From: Mactra quadrangularis
Taxonomy: Eukaryota > Mollusca > Bivalvia > Venerida > Mactridae
Direction: 5' to 3'
Assembly: GCA_025267735.1 (NCBI GenBank)
Contig: CM046307.1
Coordinates: 38,865,231-38,929,230 of the forward strand
DNA length: 64,000 bases
The position numbers were made by a program, and so were the translations under genes. Within the stretch, counting starts at the first letter, position 1, and the number at the start of each line of letters is the position of its first letter. The notes beneath the pieces are model-generated. The model did not search any database and had not been told where the DNA came from. It saw only the letters and a list, made by a program, of their open reading frames with translations. Shown here in pieces: positions 63,302-64,000 of this stretch.

Positions 63302-63499
63302 GTATTGTAATCGTCTGTTTGGTCTTTCTGATTACTTGATCACAAATTTGATTAATGTTTGATATTTTAAAAATACCTGTCAACGTCTGTTATTGTGTTA
63401 CCTGTACGAAAATGAGTTATTACTATTATACGACCGACTGACCTAAGATGATGAGAAAATACAAAAATAAAGTCACAAAAACAGTAACATTAGTAGCAG

Positions 63500-63690
63500 C
63501 AATCGCTTAGTGATAGACTGCGCACATATGGATCGAGGGGTCCCGGGCTCTAATTCCACTAAGGACTAATTTCCACATGCAAGAAATTTACATGAGATTG
63601 CCTCACTTCATACATGTTTGAATTGGTACCTGCGAGGGTGATTTAATTCCGTTGCGCCAATATGTCGACTGCGCTTAGCGAAGTGAAAGG
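63500..63690 (+). mobile_element. SINE family C, decayed copy
   Basis: ATCGCTTAGTGATAGACTGC, GATCGAGGGGTCCCGGGCTC, GCAAGAAATTTACATGAGAT, GGTACCTGCGAGGGTGATTT and AATTCCGTTGCGCC follow 43455-43720. Confidence 0.8.
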
Positions 63691-63924
63691 CAATTAATTT
63701 TTATTTCATTAACATGTTAATTGTATTGTTAATGATACAGATGAAAAATTGATATTTCTGCGTATAAAGAATCCAATGGAATATTAAAGGGACATAATTA
63801 ACTGTTTGATATAATTATCTGTACGTTTAGAAGTTTAATAAAGCCGTTATAAAACACGTTTGTCTGCGATTATCATCATAAGTGTAACAGACCTGCAAAT
63901 ATGTATTTCATTCAGTAGTTTTAG

Positions 63925-64000
63925 TACTTTGATTCATATTGCTGTTTTGTCACTTTCAGTACTTTTACTACTTTGATTCATATTGCTGTTTTGTCACATT
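63925..64000. repeat. 44-bp tandem repeat at the window edge
   Basis: TACTTTGATTCATATTGCTG TTTTGTCAC occurs at 63925 and 63969. It is cut by the end of the window, so the copy number is unknown. Confidence 0.85.

Overview
The window looks like nuclear DNA of an invertebrate animal, most likely a bivalve mollusc. It is AT-rich and gene-sparse, with short exons, canonical GT/AG introns of 0.5-5 kb, and many SINEs and MITEs of the kinds I associate with bivalve genomes. Typical ones are tRNA-headed SINEs ending in a GCGTTAAACCCA tail and a long array built on GTCAAGGTCAC. The species is inferred from this character only, not from a marker gene.

Layout. (1) 1.9-10.2 kb, minus strand: one six-exon gene for a ~966-residue protein with an N-terminal CxxC...CxxC module, a domain matching the conserved blocks of Pfam DUF6589, and a C2H2 zinc finger inside its C-terminal half. 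A single-base frameshift sits in a T6 run in the last exon. (2) 11.1-19.0, 21.8-34.5 and 40.6-48.5 kb, plus strand: three tandem paralogues, here called TM-1, TM-2 and TM-3. They encode type I membrane proteins with a 20-residue signal peptide, a Cys-containing beta-rich (possibly CUB-like) ectodomain, a short Thr/Ser stalk (in TM-1 and TM-2), one membrane segment followed by a Cys-rich patch in TM-2 and TM-3, a Gln/Asn/Ser-rich tail with YxxV motifs, and a tiny last exon carrying PPxY motifs. All share intron phases 1-0-1-1-1. In TM-3 the tail exon is duplicated within a 1.6 kb tandem duplication. In TM-1 the signal-peptide exon was not found. (3) 38.8-39.8 kb: an intact GADD45-like single-exon ORF and a broken direct copy of it, either side of a minisatellite. 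(4) 54.0-64.0 kb, plus strand: a gene for a secreted or anchored protein with two Ly6/uPAR-type (three-finger) domains, each split over three exons, running off the right edge.

The introns and spacers are packed with mobile DNA. There are at least four tRNA-derived SINE families, hAT-type MITEs with exact 8-bp target duplications, and many palindromic MITEs. There is also an internally deleted Tc1/mariner element and the 5' half of a LINE with a PHD finger and a decayed 2A-like motif. A 1.35 kb array of 41-bp repeats and a 2.4 kb array of ~148-bp repeats lie in introns of TM-2.

How they may work together (inference): the TM tails look like adaptors for WW-domain proteins such as NEDD4-family ubiquitin ligases, with YxxV endocytic signals. 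The cluster therefore reads as a tandemly expanding family of surface receptors or cargo adaptors beside a secreted LU-domain gene whose first exon has the same length and phase.
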